A stretch of DNA of 64,000 nucleotides from Kluyvera sichuanensis (GTDB taxonomy: Bacteria > Pseudomonadota > Gammaproteobacteria > Enterobacterales > Enterobacteriaceae). This document shows, one piece after another, positions 63,555 through 64,000 of the stretch (positions are counted from its first letter, which is position 1; each line of letters starts with the position of its first letter). The translations under genes and the position numbers were made by a program. Under the pieces are notes generated by a model. That model was given only the letters and a program-made list of their open reading frames with translations. It ran no database searches and was not told the origin of the DNA. The stretch lies in assembly GCF_014218705.1 (NCBI RefSeq), contig NZ_JABBJF010000001.1, positions 186,001-250,000 of the forward strand. The letters are read 5' to 3'.

Positions 63555-64000
63555 ATGAAAATTAACTTTCCCTTACTGGCGTTAGCCATCGGGGCCTTTG
63601 GCATCGGGACTACCGAATTCTCGCCAATGGGGCTCCTGCCGGTGATCGCAAAAGGCGTGGACGTCTCCATTCCCGCAGCCGGGATGCTGATCAGCGCCTA
63701 TGCCGTAGGGGTGATGGTTGGTGCGCCGCTGATGACGCTGCTGCTTTCACATCGTGCCCGCCGTAACGCCCTGATCTTCCTGATGGCGATTTTTACCCTC
63801 GGCAACGTATTGTCGGCGATGGCGCCGGACTACACCACGCTGATGCTGTCGCGGATTATTACCAGCCTTAACCACGGCGCGTTCTTCGGCCTGGGTTCCG
63901 TTGTCGCTGCCAGCGTGGTGCCGAAGCATAAGCAGGCCAGCGCTGTGGCGACCATGTTTATGGGCTTGACGATTGCCAATATCGGCGGCGTGCCGGCGGC
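63555..64000 (+). CDS. ydhP: MFS transporter YdhP, 3' end outside window
   Basis: 148 codons are visible from ATG 63555 (MKINFPLLALAIGAFGIGTT). About four to five hydrophobic segments; FGIGTTEFSPMGLLPVIAKG is the DHA1/AraJ-type TM1 and SHRARRNALIFLMAIFTLGN the loop 2-3 motif. A TGTGA-N6-TCATG word at 63484-63499 could be a weak CRP site. The frame stays open to the window edge. Confidence 0.92.
   Translation, partial: MKINFPLLALAIGAFGIGTTEFSPMGLLPVIAKGVDVSIPAAGMLISAYAVGVMVGAPLMTLLLSHRARRNALIFLMAIFTLGNVLSAMAPDYTTLMLSRIITSLNHGAFFGLGSVVAASVVPKHKQASAVATMFMGLTIANIGGVPA

Overview
The window is chromosomal DNA of an enterobacterium, most likely from the Klebsiella / Enterobacter / Kosakonia / Lelliottia group. 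Many proteins can be matched from memory almost residue for residue to E. coli K-12 core genes (YdbK, LdhA, YdbH, NagZ, Ndh, YcfJ, MdtK, Cfa, PunC, PunR, PurR). Base composition is GC-rich, gene order is only partly that of E. coli, and REP-like palindromes of the tagcccggccgagc type occur. I cannot fix the genus. There is no prophage, integrase, insertion sequence or CRISPR array.

Layout. (1) 1-9131: the ydbK(nifJ)-ydbJ-hslJ-ldhA-ydbH-ynbE-ydbL block; nifJ runs off the left edge. (2) 9264-17656: hinT-ycfL-lpoB-thiK-nagZ-ycfP-ndh-ycfJ-comR-bhsA-ldtC, which in E. coli lies elsewhere, so ydbL/hinT is a synteny junction. (3) 17790-25131: an iron-siderophore locus with a TonB receptor divergent from an ABC importer and a SIS-domain RpiR regulator; the divergent region carries repeated operator-like and Fur-like sites, and the receptor mRNA has a leader ORF and a terminator-like hairpin. 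(4) 25132-25780: a 650-bp gene-free, structured, GC-rich element. (5) 25781-40750: accessory metabolism and transport (beta-hydroxyacid-type dehydrogenase, MpaB-like oxygenase, phosphoesterase, LysR regulators, a GlgS paralogue, MFS carrier with a PepT-like peptidase, YbbY permease, small redox enzymes, SDR, Bcr/CflA pump). (6) 40832-46785: a four-gene operon of three SPFH/Band-7 (HflK/HflC-like) proteins and a CPC-type P-type ATPase resembling the zinc/copper importer HmtA. A Zur-like box precedes it, and two of its genes carry in-frame stop codons. (7) 46827-50654: anti-sigma / ECF sigma / fasciclin unit, an HPRT-like enzyme, an unknown protein and a DeoR regulator. (8) 50776-64000: three tandem tRNA-Val(GAC), zinT with a near-perfect Zur box, mdtK, ribE, an inserted enoate-reductase-like/MFS/PadR module, then cfa-punC-punR-purR-ynhF-ydhP in E. 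coli order; ydhP runs off the right edge.

How genes work together. Two loci point to zinc starvation (zinT and the SPFH/P-type ATPase operon). The iron locus looks self-contained (receptor, importer, regulator). The PadR module has a clear operator array between PadR and the carrier/reductase pair. The most noteworthy observations are the two nonsense codons in the ATGA-coupled SPFH operon, the PadR operator array, and the architecture of the divergent iron promoter region.
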